From Castanea sativa (taxonomy: Eukaryota > Streptophyta > Magnoliopsida > Fagales > Fagaceae): a stretch of DNA of 64,000 bases. Position 1 is the first letter of the stretch. Each line of letters begins with the position of its first letter. The notes under the pieces were generated by a model, which was not told the origin of the DNA, did not search any database, and worked only from the letters and a program-made list of their open reading frames with translations. Both the position numbers and the translations under genes were made by a program. The stretch is taken from assembly GCF_040712315.1 (NCBI RefSeq), contig NC_134022.1, forward strand, positions 5,828,001 through 5,892,000, given 5' to 3'. This document shows, one piece after another, positions 35,570 to 48,223 of the stretch.

Positions 35570-36130
35570 AAGACGATGATTTGATTGTAATGTGAGATGG
35601 AAGAGGGCTTGCTTTCTGACAGATGTTATAAAAAAAAAGGTCAGGACATTATTCATGGACCGTCATGTTTCTTCTTTTTTTTTCTAATTCTTCTTCCTCT
35701 TTCTTCTTCTTTTGTTGATGTTGTAGTAATTAACTCTTTCTTCTTCTTCTACTACTGCTTTCTTTTTGGTTCTTGAAAAAAAAAAAGGTACTATTTTGTA
35801 ATGGTGACTCTATTAGTTCTTCATATGAAATGGTTTGAGGATTCGGCTAATTTCTAAAACGACGTTTGCTTTGTTTTTCTATGTGTATCACTGTATATGT
35901 TTGAAAACTGGCAGTACACACAGTGTGGCTAGTAGATTGAGTAGGTTTTCCTTTTGTGATGTGGACTAGGTTTTCTATTTTTAGATTACCTTATAGATTT
36001 TCCATTGGTTTTCTGTGGTTAAATCATAGAAGTGTTTTCGTTGCGTAGGTACATCATGTTTGTGATATTTAGGAACATGGGTTTCTGTTTTTTTTTTTTT
36101 TTTTGCCTTGTTTTCACAAAATAATAAATA
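35570..36130 (+). other. AHL 3' flank with candidate poly(A) signal
   Basis: T/C-rich sequence after the stop (TTCTTCTTC runs near 35690-35760). The clearest AATAAA is at 36123-36128. Earlier A-rich near-signals exist near 35626 and 35777. The true 3' end cannot be fixed. Confidence 0.35.
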
Positions 36131-39100
36131 CAACAGTGAAAAGATTAATTATGAGCAAGGGTTTTTCAAAGGGTTAGCATTCTTCTAGTCTGTTCGGATG
36201 GACTTTGTTAATACTACTTTAATGTTCAAGCTGACTTTCTTAATCTACTCCTTTTGGAAATGATTTTTTTTTAGTTTTCTACTGAATTTCAAATCACTCT
36301 TATCATCCGTATCTCTTGAAAATATAAAAAGAAACTTCCAGCACACCCACGCAACATGTCTTTAATTTTGGCTATTTTTTGAGTGCTAAAACTACTCGTC
36401 TCTCACACATCAAGTCCATAATTACGGTTACTAGTGGATGATTTCTCATGCATTATTTACTCTAATCAATTAAATTTTTTGAGATAGAAAAATTAAAGTA
36501 ACAGAAGTTTTTTCTTAAGCAACGAGTTTGGATGGTGTTTATTTCTGATTTCCGATTCTCATGGCCTAGATATGGCATTATATAGCCTACTCAAATGAAG
36601 ATTTAGTTTTGCTCACTTAACTGTGTGCATGTCCACTTGATCTTGTTAAGCAAAGAGTCTTCTATGCATATATTTAGCTAGAAATCTTGATTTTATGGTG
36701 ATCTACTCAGAGTCCAAACCATCTATTTTAATATTTCTTGACATCATTTGGGGCTGGAATCAAACAGCTAGGCACTGTTAAGATAGATGCCTTTACAAAA
36801 TCTGAAAACCTTCCATGGTTTCCCTAAGGTACTTTACCACTTGCAGGGAAGTAAATAAATATATGTAGCCATAGACAGCAGAGATTAGTTATGATGGGGC
36901 ACCAACCCCATCATCACTTATAGGGCCTCGCTCATTTTCGTATGTATTGATTTAATTAGTGGTACGTAGATAGCATATCCGTACGAATAAATCTATAATA
37001 AAAACTATATAAATATATATCTTTTAAATTTGGTTTAAATGATTAGAGGTAGTTTTTCTTTTTTTGTTTGAATTTGAATGTAGGATAACAGTAAACAGTG
37101 CATACATATGGGAAGAAATGGAGAAAATATTCTAAAATACAGAATTTAAATTACTTGTTTTTAAATTACTCGTTTTCACTTTGTTATCTATTGTAGAAGA
37201 ACTTTTAAATTATATATTATTACATGTTTTCATAATATATTACAAAGCTTCACCAATATAAGTGAAAATGGGTGAGAGATGCTATTGAGATTGGTAGCAA
37301 GGAACTCTATTGAAATGTATTAAATTTTATCTTTATTAAGAGCAATATTATATATACTTTGGGGAGTAGCTTAAATAAAATTCATGAATATAGTTCTAAA
37401 AGTGGATAAGTCAAGAAGCATTTTCCTCATGCCATATGTAAATATATATTTTTTGGTTATTTAACTGTTGAAATGATCTGTTTTATACACTTCATTGGGG
37501 AAATACCTAACTATTAAAGTTTTCTGTTTGGTATACTTATATATATATATACTTATTTGGGAAATTGATTTAATTATTTAAGTGCTTCAACAAGATAGAA
37601 AATGAATATCTAAGTCAGTTTCTTCTCCTCGCATCCCCTCCATCCCTTCACACCACATTTCAGCTCATCTTTCAATTAAAGGGGTAGACAAAATTGAATA
37701 ATTTTTGCTACTACTTTGAATTAGCTTATTAACATCTAGTATTAAGTCAAGTGATCACCAAAAATTTTGGGTTCTCAAGGTATAGAGACAGTGGTCTGAT
37801 GACAATACTTCTAACCTAGCTATTGAAAGCCCATCACCTCAGTCTTCCACTAGGAAACGTGGTTATGACTGTCAACATTGTTTCCTAGTCAGTTAAGTTT
37901 GCAGCAGAGTTAAATATTGTCAAAATCTAGTGTGAACCGACTTTAAATATTCTCCACTTGATATGCTTATGCAAGGTGCCATTGATGAAACGAATTCTTA
38001 TAGATAGGTGTTGTCTTTGGACAGTTTGCATTTGATTCCTTAAAGCACCCTAGTTAAGGAATATGCTTTACAATATCTTCTAATGAATTTTCAGGCCAAC
38101 CAATTAGGTTACAATATGAATGATGCGAATTGTGAGCTTGCATGAATTGATATATAGTATTATGTGATTGTACTCAAAAAAAGAATGATGATTGAGGGAC
38201 TGCCTAAAAAGTTTTTGTCAAGAATTTAATTGTAGAAAAGGGTCACCTTTATATTCTGAAGTAACAACCATATTCAGTTTTATAACTTTGTATTTGTTAG
38301 CATTTTTATATATATTTCATCAGGAAAACATCCAAGAATTTTGTGTGTTGCATCATAATAACTCCTGCAAAGCATGGATACCTCCAGGTCCCAGCCTCAA
38401 CTGCACTGATGGCATATGAAAGAAAGAACAAATGCTACAACTTAATGTGTTCATTTAATCTCTCAAGGATACTGACTTTTCATTTTCTTTTCCAAAGTAG
38501 ATTTATATGTGCATACAACCAGGTTTTTTTTTCAGTTCAATTCTTGAATCGTTCAGGAAAAGTACAAAAAAAAGTAACCCAAAACGGTGTAAACAGATAG
38601 GCTTGTGCTTCTTTTTCTTCCAAACTCTCTTTTCAGTGATTGATTTTGTTTCCAGTGAAAGAACTTAATGATAAAGAGAATGTTCCTCCATGAAAATCGA
38701 AGAAGGCACTGAAAGTGATAATGAAATTGGGGCCTTAATTTTCAATAATCAACTTTTTCTCCTACTTAATTAGGCGCCATAGCAATGTTTTGGTTGCTCC
38801 AACAACCATTTTATTATAAAAACCTATCAAAATAGCTCTAGTTTGGAGCTCAACCGAGCCATATGTATGTGTTAAAGTGATCTTTTTAACCCTCTCAAGC
38901 GTTTCTTTAATGAAGAGGCCTTTAATGGTGAGATCCTACTTTTCTCTTGACGCTGGATATAAAAACTGTAAATTAAGTTGTTGATCATGGTTACATGCCA
39001 ATGAAGTATGTGTATTAAACCACAAAACATGTGTACAATTACTGACCTCAATCTTAACGTCCACAAGATGAAACTTTCCATCAAATTGAAGCATGGATAT

Positions 39101-40911
39101 TCATCCCAATTTCATGAAAATTTTTATACTAGATATAGTTCCTTTTTCTGTCTTGAAAATATATGAATACTAAAATCTTTAAGAAGATAGAAATTCTTCT
39201 TATAATTATTGGGAAAAGCCTCAACTCTTTAGGTATATAAGCCATATCTGATCAGTTCATGCCCTCAGTTGCCTTTGTACGTTCAATCTTAATCATGGGC
39301 CTAATAAGATTTCCTCTCTTTAAACTTATGAAGTGACAAAAGTGTGAGATTTTATTCCTATCCTAATTTTGACATAACGATTATGATGAGAGAGAGTAAG
39401 AGGAGACGAAGAAGAAGATGAAGAAAAAAGGAAGAAGAAATGCTTTTAGAAACTTGAAAGGAAGTAAGGACTTTGGAGATAAAGATCTTAGTTTACCAAA
39501 AATTAAAGTAGTGCAAGTGCTGTAGAAATTTTATTAATTTATCCAAAAGAAAGTGAAATGGAAAAATGAGCTGATCGTGTCGTATGTGCAATATAATATC
39601 ACATTGTGTCTATTCTTACAGCATTGATTTTAAGCTGTCACCTTTATAAATAATATTCAAGAGTAACTGAATTTTATATTTCAACCAGAAACCATAGTTT
39701 CTTTTTTTTGTTTATTTTAAGGAATGCTTCCTGTAAACAATTATCATGTGTAACCACATTTCTGGGGACTACTTTCTGGTTAATTGTGTATTGTGACCAT
39801 TGAGTAGGTGACAATAATGATTGCAAAGTACTACGGATTCTGTTCTAGTGCTCCTCTCATGGAGTTTGTTTAATAAATAGTCAGGATAGTATTCAAATGA
39901 TCCAAATCATGATGAACATTAAACTATACATTTAGCTGTCGACATCCTAGACACAGCAAGAAAATACATGATTCTATGGCAGATGTATTAAGAAATGATG
40001 TTGTCTTAGATGTTATAATAAACAGTACTTAAAAGATGCAAAATATGCCATGATGAATATGGACTGAAAGTTATGTAGTAATTATATAGAGTTATAGACC
40101 ACGGGATTTAAATATATACAACAATCGAAGCAAAGTTGATGTGGATATGGAGGGAAATATGGCTACAGTGAGAGGGCAATTGGTACGAGCAAGATGAACA
40201 GTCATTGTTTGATGAACTTCCAGGTACACAGTAGAGGGACGATATGTATGATGGTGAAATATTGTTCACATTGATGCAAGATTGATACAATTACGTTTAG
40301 AATATATTTGGGTTAGCATTCTGGAGTATCTTGGAGGCTTTGTAGGTAGGCCTAGGGTTCTATGGAATGTGGTTAAGAAAATAAAAATGTGACTCACATT
40401 ACCTTCCAGAAAGAAAACATCTATGATAATGGTACGTGGCTGTCATTTAAGACCCATATAAGTGCTAGGTTTTCATGTTAATTAGAACAATTCATTGAGA
40501 ATTAAAAATTTGTGCGTGTACAGTTAGATTCTGCTCTAGTTATTTAGCCTAAACTCCAGCTCAATAGATTTTTTTGATCAAAGGCTAGCTTACTGCTAAC
40601 GCTATAATGTTCATCTAGCCAATAGATTAATATGGCCGGTATGTGATTTAAGTTGACAAAATTGTCTCAAAAGAAAATCCTTCATCAATGTAGCTTGAAG
40701 ATTGATTATCGATGTGTATGAACCATTCTGCCTATTTGATACTTTGGCTATGGTACTGACATCATTTGGCTATTGGTAGTTACACCCAAAAACATGTTTA
40801 AAATCTCCAAACATATCGAATCCCCATTACTTGCCTTGATTTTCCCTCAAAATCAGACATTGTCTAGTCTCAAACTAAACTCTAGTACTAGTTCTCCAAG
40901 GAAAACAGAAA
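36131..40911. other. Long intergenic stretch, no gene supported
   Basis: No ORF above noise, no repeat copy and no RNA gene recognised on either strand. A GA-rich patch lies at 39385-39440. Parts (for example 38190-38600) have balanced composition but no domain. Confidence 0.45.
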
Positions 40912-40969
40912 AAGGGAAAAGTTTAAGGGCTTGCATAGATAAGGGAAAAGTTTAAGGGCTTGCATAGAT
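40912..40969 (+). repeat. 29-bp perfect tandem duplication
   Basis: AAGGGAAAAGTTTAAGGGCT plus nine further bases is repeated once with no mismatch (40912-40940, 40941-40969). Recent slippage or duplication. Confidence 0.95.
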
Positions 40970-41015
40970 AATTTGACTCTAACCATAATGGTTTTTGCAA
41001 GAATAAAACAGACAC

Positions 41016-41144
41016 GGGTATGACTTCTGTCCAGTGTCCTGTGATACTGGACCCCCTACGATCATGACACATGTCCATTTTCAGACACATGTCATGATTG
41101 CAGCGGGTCCAGTGCACTGGAAGCACTGGACAGAAGCCACGCCC
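41016..41144. mobile_element. 129-bp foldback MITE with 9-bp TSD (Mutator-like)
   Basis: The whole element is an imperfect hairpin. The left arm starts GGGTATGACTTCTGTCCAGT, and the right arm inverts to GGGCGTGGCTTCTGTCCAGT. The loop is at CATTTTCA near 41076. It is flanked by a perfect 9-bp duplication AACAGACAC (41007-41015 and 41145-41153). No coding capacity. Confidence 0.88.
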
Positions 41145-41816
41145 AACAGACACTGATAATAATCCAACATTGTTTTTTCAAAGCTATTAAGCATCATTCA
41201 ATGTTAATTAAAACTGATGTTTTTCTATTTGTATTTTAATAAAAGACAAGGCTTAAGTACAATACTTAAGTGCTGTTTTTTAAATTCTCATTTTAAGATT
41301 TTACCATGTGGATTTTTCCTTATAGGATGAAAGTGTATTTTTTAATTAAGTAGCCACATTGTTGAATCTTAAGAGGAGAACTTATAGAACAACACCTAAG
41401 GTATTGTACCTAAGTTTTGTCCTTCAATAAATATAGTTTTCAACCTTTGTTTCAAGGATAATAATGAAGCACATATACTACAAGATTAATTTAATGCTTC
41501 CCTATCTTTTGTTATTAATTAATTTTGGTATGTTTCCTGTGCAAGCCACAGACTTATGCAAGAAAAGAGATACCAACATTTGGGGTCTCAAGTGTTGCCT
41601 TTAAAAATCATGTTGAATACCACTCCTAATAAAAAAACAATTAAACCTTAGACTTTGGACGGTGGTGTCCATGGTAGGGAAACTCAGCCAACCAAACTTG
41701 AAAATCTTGAGGCTACAGTCTTTGGGAAAATATAGAAGTGATAGAACCAGTTCAGCTCTAAGCCAATCAAAGCAAAATCCTAAAGTTAGAGTTTTACTTA
41801 GAGTCACCACTTATTA

Positions 41817-41895
41817 CACTTCAAAAAACGCGCTTTTTAGCTGCGTATTTTTAAGCTGCATTTACAAAAACGCAGCTACAGGTTGGCTTTGAACC
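41817..41895 (+). mobile_element. Possible CACTA-type terminus
   Basis: CACTTCAAAAAACGCG, then short inverted pieces around AGCTGCG and CGCAGCT. CACTWCAAAAAA plus subterminal CGCAGCT/AGCTGCG repeats is how many plant CACTA (En/Spm) ends look. The opposite end and a TSD were not found, so this is a fragment or a chance match. Confidence 0.3.
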
Positions 41896-42661
41896 GCATT
41901 TGAGAAAATTAATTAATTTACTTTCATTATGGACAAAAAAATATACTTACATAAAATAGAAAAATGCAAGACCATATGTCTAAACTACAATCTATGGAAT
42001 CAAAGAACAGCATCTTATTTTATAATTACAATCTAAAAAAAATGAAAAAGTACATCGATAATCACTAGTTTATATCCCTTAATCTAAACACCACCTTACC
42101 GGATACAAAAAGAGATCTTTTAAAATATAATGGCCAATGACAATTTACCCCATATATACAGTTATTCCACATGATTACAAAAACAAAACAAATGAAAAAT
42201 AAATATATTGATGTTCATCATACATCGTGACTCACAAAAAATAACATAAATGATAAAGAAAGAAAAGATTTGACTAGAGTATTTATCAAATTAAGTTATG
42301 AAATTATGAACACACTCAAAGTTAGATCAACAAAAAATTGCATAACCTCTTCTATCCCCACAAACAAAGATGCATTTCTAATTTCAACAATGCATGAACA
42401 TAATTTTAATGTATGAGGATCTAACTTGATGACTTGACCCGAGTTTACATGATTAAACCCTAATTTCTTACGTGCGTTGCATCTCATGTGTCACGTCTCA
42501 AAATTCACAACGCTATATCGAATCTCTTAATTGGATGATTCATCCGCATGTTATAATGACTATTCACATAAAATTTAAATCTAAAAAAACCCTAAAAAAT
42601 GCATGACTTTATTGATGAAAAAATGGCATTAATAGAGAAATCAAAGATCAACTTGTAGAAT
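41896..42661. other. Intergenic, nothing recognised
   Basis: AT-rich, with no gene or repeat recognised. Confidence 0.5.
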
Positions 42662-42672
42662 GACCATTTAAT

Positions 42673-42840
42673 ACCACCGCACACCCTTGGTGCGATGGTC
42701 ACTCCACAGGTATAAATACTTGTAGAATGTGGGAGGTAAGGGCCGGGGTTCAAGTCTCTAGGAGGGAGTTTCACACACATATACACTTAGATTAGGCTAG
42801 AGTAGAAATTCTATCTTCTAATAAATAAAAAAAAAAAAAA
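42673..42840 (+). mobile_element. tRNA-derived SINE, complete
   Basis: 168 bp. RNA polymerase III promoter boxes: A box TTGGTGCGATGGTCA (42687-42701) and B box GGTTCAAGTCT (42747-42757). The body ends in AATAAATAAA and a run of A. It is flanked by a perfect 11-bp duplication GACCATTTAAT (42662-42672 and 42841-42851). There is no acceptor stem or anticodon arm, so it is not a tRNA gene. A truncated relative lies at 31091-31197. Confidence 0.9.
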
Positions 42841-42851
42841 GACCATTTAAT

Positions 42852-45800
42852 GACTAACACCAAGTGAGTGATTATTTGGACCTGTGACGTATCATGATCT
42901 AAAGATGGGAAAATATTTTATTTTATTTTTATCAACCAAATTTCATGTTTTTTCGAAAATATAATTTAACCAAAAAGATTTGTAGCATTTAAAAGAAATA
43001 TGAGTGAAGAATACTTATTTGAGTACAAATCAATTTTTAGTCTACTTGAAGTGATTAAACACCATTTGAAGCAGGAAGCTCACTTCCCATAAAGAGGAAC
43101 AATTTTGGTACCACCTAACTTAATAGGATTTTTTATGAAATACACAAGTTAGCAGTAAGAACAAGGAAATTAAAAGATATTTTATTGACAAGAGTAACAA
43201 GATTACAATACCTAAGTTACATGCAAATAGATTAAGTTACAATGCCTAATTCAAGTGAGATGCACTTACAAACATGAAGTGATAACCTTCGGATTTTAGG
43301 TACATGAAAGAATCAATAATCTAATTTTGATAGATGATTTAGTGTGCCTTATGTGAGAAAGTGTTTTTCTATTTATATATGAGGCTTTGACAATTAATGT
43401 TGATCCTTTTCATGTGTTGTGTTGTGATTGCTCATTTTCCCACAAATTCTTACTAATAGTCATCTAGAAACTATCTCAAATTAACTACTCTTGCTCATGG
43501 AAAGAAAAAAGGTCAAAAGATGGAGGGAAAGAGAGCAATTTAATTGGTGTGGGTTTTCCCCTCTTTAATTATTTATTTTTGAGTTCTAGAAACTTGGTAA
43601 AGCTTATATTTAATTGATAGAATGATATATTTATTTTTTTAAAAAGTTAGAAAAAATTTCCACAAAAAAATTCAAACAAATAAATAAGTTTGGGAGAAAG
43701 TAAGATAGAGTATCAATCTTGCCTCATCGAGTGCCAATCAAGAAATAGAAGGGATAGATCTATTATGGCTGAATGGACTCTTCTTTGGATGAACATATTT
43801 CAGAGTGGTATTAAGTTATTAAAGTTATCAATTTAATTAATTATTTTAAAATATATATTAATTATTTTGATAATTAAAACTTTTATAATTATCTTGTAGG
43901 ATTTTACAATGCATGCATGACCATGATAATCTTTTAATTGAGCCAGTTAAAATAACGGCCTAAATGATTTTTACTACTTCTTTCAATGACCAATCAAATT
44001 AATTTAATTTTAATTCTATGCATACTAGCTTGCATACTTTCGGTTACTTTGAAATCATTTTTCAACCAATAGAAATAATTATTTCTTGTGACTTATCAAA
44101 AACTCAAACTTTTACTTCTAAGTTGACCATCTTGACATTGAATTCCATAATGACCGACTATGATGTTCTTGTTTACCTAGGTCAAGTTTGGAATATTATG
44201 AACATGTAAAATGAAACATTTACACTTGGATGTGTAAAATGAATATCTTAACCTTCCACCAATTTTATTATAAATGATATTTCTAAGTTTGTAAATAAGT
44301 TGTCAATTTGGAATCCCACAAACCCTTATATTTTGTGAGAATGTGAATTTCTTCTTAAACGTGAGATATCCTTATTCCTAAGATATGAGATTTTTTAATA
44401 TTTTTTCTAAACAAGAAAAATATAGGGAGTTTAACTAAGAAGCAAACCTTAAATTATTATAACAAAATGATCAATTTTTTATAAGTAAAACCTATTAAAT
44501 TGATTTAATCCAAAGAAAAAAAGAAAAAGAAAACTCAAATCACATAAGTAATTGCTATAAGATTCCTTTACATGTAAGGACATGAATATATTACAAGGTG
44601 TTTTACATTATTAATGATGTTTTAAAGCAATATCAAAGTATTGGTTCCAAAATTTTCTAGGTAGCTGGAAATCATCAATAAACTAATTGGGATCAATCAA
44701 ATATATATTGCTGTCATTTTATCTTATCCAACATTATATTCTCCCATGTTCTTAATTAACATTTTAGAATTATGTCTACAATTTTAGTTTTAGAATTCCT
44801 CTAGTTCCTTTATTCCTCATCTTAAATCAAATAACTCTCTCTTATTTTTGTATTTATTGATGATTTAAATCATCATTAAAATATGAGATATTTGAAGTAT
44901 CCTTGTACATAAATACATTGGAATGATTTCTAGACATAAACTAAAAAATAATAATTCCATATTCATTGTTTTTGGGATTTCTAATCAAACCAAATGTAGG
45001 CATAAGTGCATAACTACATTTCCTAGTATTTAGATTAAGGTGTGAGATGGTTCATCATCAAAAACATCCACCGTGTTACAAACGTAGGCATGACCCTTCT
45101 GTTAGACTTTTGTCACTTTTATTAGATGAAAAATTACCACATGGGCATCACATAAACCAAAACAAGTGCACAAATAATTGACTCTAACCTATCACATATG
45201 TCCATGTGGTCATTACCCCTCCATTGAAAATGACAAAAATAAACAGAGGGATCAATTATGATATTTTAAATACCACAAGGGTTTAAAACGTAAATTTTAT
45301 GGTAGAAAGGGTGCTTTTGATAATGACCCATACCACAAGGGATGTCTTTACATTTAACCCTTAGATTATAAAGCATCACATTTCTATGGAAGGGCTATAT
45401 TAAATTCCCAAATTAACCAAATTCTATGTTAAGGTTAAGTCGGGCGACATATGCCTGGCAAGATTACATTTTAATCTATACTCGGGCAAGATCCTTGATG
45501 GACTGATTCATTAAACCTTAGCAGCTATAATGGTGACTAATGTTTTGAACTTTTTATTTACTTATTTAATGGGTAATTTATAGATTCCATCTATATCCTT
45601 AAATCATAGAGTTAATTACTTGTGGTTGATTTTGTGACACTTACCTCTTATGTAGTTTGCTTTATAAGATATTTGTGCTAATTTTAATTGAATTTAATGA
45701 AGTGACAAGTGCCAACGTTACATACTGAAAAAAAAAAAATCAAGACAAAATCATTTTACCCTCATATTTCTAATTCTCTCACTAAATGTTTTCTCCAATC

Positions 45801-46695
45801 ATCATTGGAGTTTGTGTTTCTTCGCCTTAAAAAAAAAAATTAACAGTAAAGATTTAATTTCTTTTTTTGGTGAAAACAATAAATAAATCTAGGAAAAGGC
45901 ACGCTAAGCTGGCACATTACTTTCCCTTTAGGTACTTGTCCATCATGTCCCCATATTCAAGACAATTACAAAGTACCCTATTACAGCCCAACTCGTGCAA
46001 TTCTTTATTAACTAAATGATTGGCCCAACTAGTGCAAGTTGGGCCTATCAGAGCACAACCGAAAGCTAAACGAAGTATGAGTTTAGCCCATTAAATAGAT
46101 AGAGTTTTAGATGAGTTTCAACTGCAAACAAAAAATTGCACAAGAAAAAGGATGGAACCAATAACATTTCTCTACTATATTAAAACTTCCCTCCTCAATT
46201 AGGTTTCTAAGATGAAGTTCATGATCTGATGCCATTTAAACTAACTATACACTCATATTTCATATACACAAACATAAACACACACAAATCCATTCAAGAA
46301 GAGGCCCAAGGCCCGAAACTTACTAAACATATCGCAAGCTCAGCGAGAAGTCTGTTCTAAAAAAAAGGGTCCCAACTCTAAGCCCAAGCAATGGCCTTCC
46401 CAAAATTTCCAGGCTAATCTAGACCAAGACGCTTCCTTCGCTTAGCCCCCCACATATGCAAGATATGAAGGGTTGTTTGCACTCATGATCCTTTATCAAT
46501 GTCTCCTTTAAAAATTATACTAGCTTAGACCATCTCCAGCAAATTCTCTAAATTTTTTTACTGTTTGGAGAATCAACCGTGACTTTTACCTTTTAGTTAC
46601 CCACTTTTTCAAATACACTTTCTAACAAATTTTTTATCCCATTCTTTATCTCATATAAATATTATTTCTTCATTCATTCTTTATTTTTTTTATCA
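42852..46695. other. AT-rich intergenic sequence, no gene seen
   Basis: No supported ORF. A motif GACCATCTCCAGCA at about 46529, matched in inverse near 48945 (TTTGGAGATGCTGTT), may mark the ends of an older element in which the Pack-MULE at 46705 and the MITE at 48037 sit. Confidence 0.4.
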
Positions 46696-46704
46696 TTATT
46701 TATT

Positions 46705-47990
46705 GGCGAAACTACACTATTAGTCGCTGAAGTTTACCCTATGTGCGCAATTGGTCCCTCAAGTTTGAAGCAAACACAATTAGTCCCTTAAGTTTTAAAA
46801 CTGGGTTGTATTAGTTCTTTTACTAACTGCTGTTAACGGTGTTACTTATGTGGCTAATGGAACAATGACTTGACATTTTTTTTAATGACGTGACATTTTT
46901 TAATTAAAAAAATTACAAACTAAATTTAAAATATATTCACTGATAAATTAAAAAAAATAGTTTATGCTGTGGGTCCGGTCTATCTTGAACTTCCCAGATG
47001 TTGATAGGAACAATTCTTCCTCTAAAGAAGGCATTTTGGGTTTCGAACAATACGTTTTCTTTTCTGTTGCTTTTTAAAGAATAAAAAGGAAAAAGAAAGT
47101 GAAATTTGGGTATTGGTTTTGGAAAAAGATGCAGAGAAAGAAAAGTGGGATAAGCGTCAAACTTTTTTTTTTATTTCTGCACCTAAAGAAAAGAGAAGTT
47201 CAGATGGGTTTATATATAGGGGATAACCCACAAATGAAGCGACAAGTACTACGCGTGAATGCGTTAAGGCGTCGGCCAAATTGAGAGAAGAGATGTCTTT
47301 AAGAGCCGGCCGGAGCTCCTTACTGCAGAACTGGTTGTATTCCAAGGTATCACCATAGTTTTTCTTCACCTCCACCACTAGAAACGACGGCGTCACGGTG
47401 AAAATCTCCGCCTCAATAGCCAGTTTCCTTTACGTCCACACTCGTTTCCCTCAATAGCCAGTCTCTCAGAAAATATTGATGGTGCTATTGGTAGAGATCC
47501 GAATTCCAAATCTTGAGTGTGGGCGCCTCTGCAAGTCAGAAAAGCTTTTGTGAAATAACATCGAGCTTTACTATCTTTTGCCAAAAAAAAAGCCTTTTCT
47601 TTTATTTATCTATTGTTATTATTGTTGTTGTTGTTGTTGTTGTATGGAGGTAATTAAACGAAAATCTCTCACCTTCTCTCTCGTTGTCGTTGTGGGTTCT
47701 AAGTTCTTACAATAGATAGAAACTATTTTTTTTTTAATTTATCGTGAATATTTTTTTCCACATGTAAATTTAACTTGTAATTTTTTTAATTAAAAAATGC
47801 TACATTATTAAAAAAAAAATGTCAGGTCATTGTTCTGTTAGCCACATAAGTAACACCGTTAACAGCAATTAGTAAAAGGACCAATACAACTCAGTTTTAA
47901 AACTTAAGGGACTAATTGTGCTCGCTTCAAACTTGAGGGACTAATTGCGCACACATGGTAAACTTCAGGGACCAATAGTGTAGTTTCGCC
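46705..47990. mobile_element. Pack-MULE: Mutator-like element with long TIRs and captured gene DNA
   Basis: 1286-bp element flanked by a perfect 9-bp duplication TTATTTATT (46696-46704 and 47991-47999). Very long terminal inverted repeats of about 220 bp (46705-46925 and 47770-47990) begin GGCGAAACTACACTATT and are similar nearly throughout, including the ends of both arms at TTTTTTAATTAAAAAA. The interior (about 46930-47765) contains no transposase. It carries host-gene-like DNA, including a CIPK fragment on the minus strand. Long TIR, 9-bp TSD and captured gene sequence are the defining marks of a Pack-MULE. Confidence 0.9.
47292..47423 (-). pseudogene. Captured CIPK C-terminal fragment inside the Pack-MULE
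   Basis: The minus strand reads about 44 residues, LAIEAEIF followed by [19 protein letters not shown] and, a few residues on, ELRPALKDI. This is the C-terminal regulatory (PPI, phosphatase-interacting) segment of CBL-interacting protein kinases (SnRK3), where the family pattern is 'F.V.PS..VVEV.K..GDTLEY..FC...LRPALKDI'. The kinase domain and NAF motif are absent. Upstream the frame is closed by a stop, and after KDI the text leaves the family. It is a gene fragment transported by the MULE and not a working kinase. A chimeric peptide of about 79 aa could be read from it (47157-47396). I am fairly sure of the family and unsure of the subgroup. Confidence 0.72.
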
Positions 47991-48036
47991 TTATTTATTC
48001 TTCCTATATTTATTCCCAATAATTATATTTTTCAAT

Positions 48037-48223
48037 GAAAAGTGTTATGTTCACAACATTTTTCGCAATACTTTCACAAGAATCACATCAAAATCTTATA
48101 TGGAAAGTTGTTATTAGTTCTAATTTGAACCCACCACTAAAATTATTTTTTTACTCACCAATATTAACTAATAGCAATCTATTACTTAAAATTTATTGTG
48201 AAAATATTGTGATAGCATTTCTC
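48037..48223 (+). mobile_element. MITE family M1, copy C
   Basis: 187-bp relative of 2715-2895 and 11898-12077. Ends are GAAAAGTGTTATGTTCACAA and ATAGCATTTCTC, with shared interior AAAGTTGTTATTAGTTCTAA. No matching 9-bp flanks were found here, so its borders or flanks have changed. Confidence 0.68.

Noticed and set aside
42687..42757. tRNA gene at the A/B-box pair
   Set aside because: No acceptor or anticodon stem can be formed, and the unit has an A tail with an 11-bp TSD, so it is a SINE.
47157..47396. A complete small gene of 79 aa on the minus strand
   Set aside because: The readable part is only a CIPK C-terminal piece inside a MULE, with no proper start and an unrelated tail.
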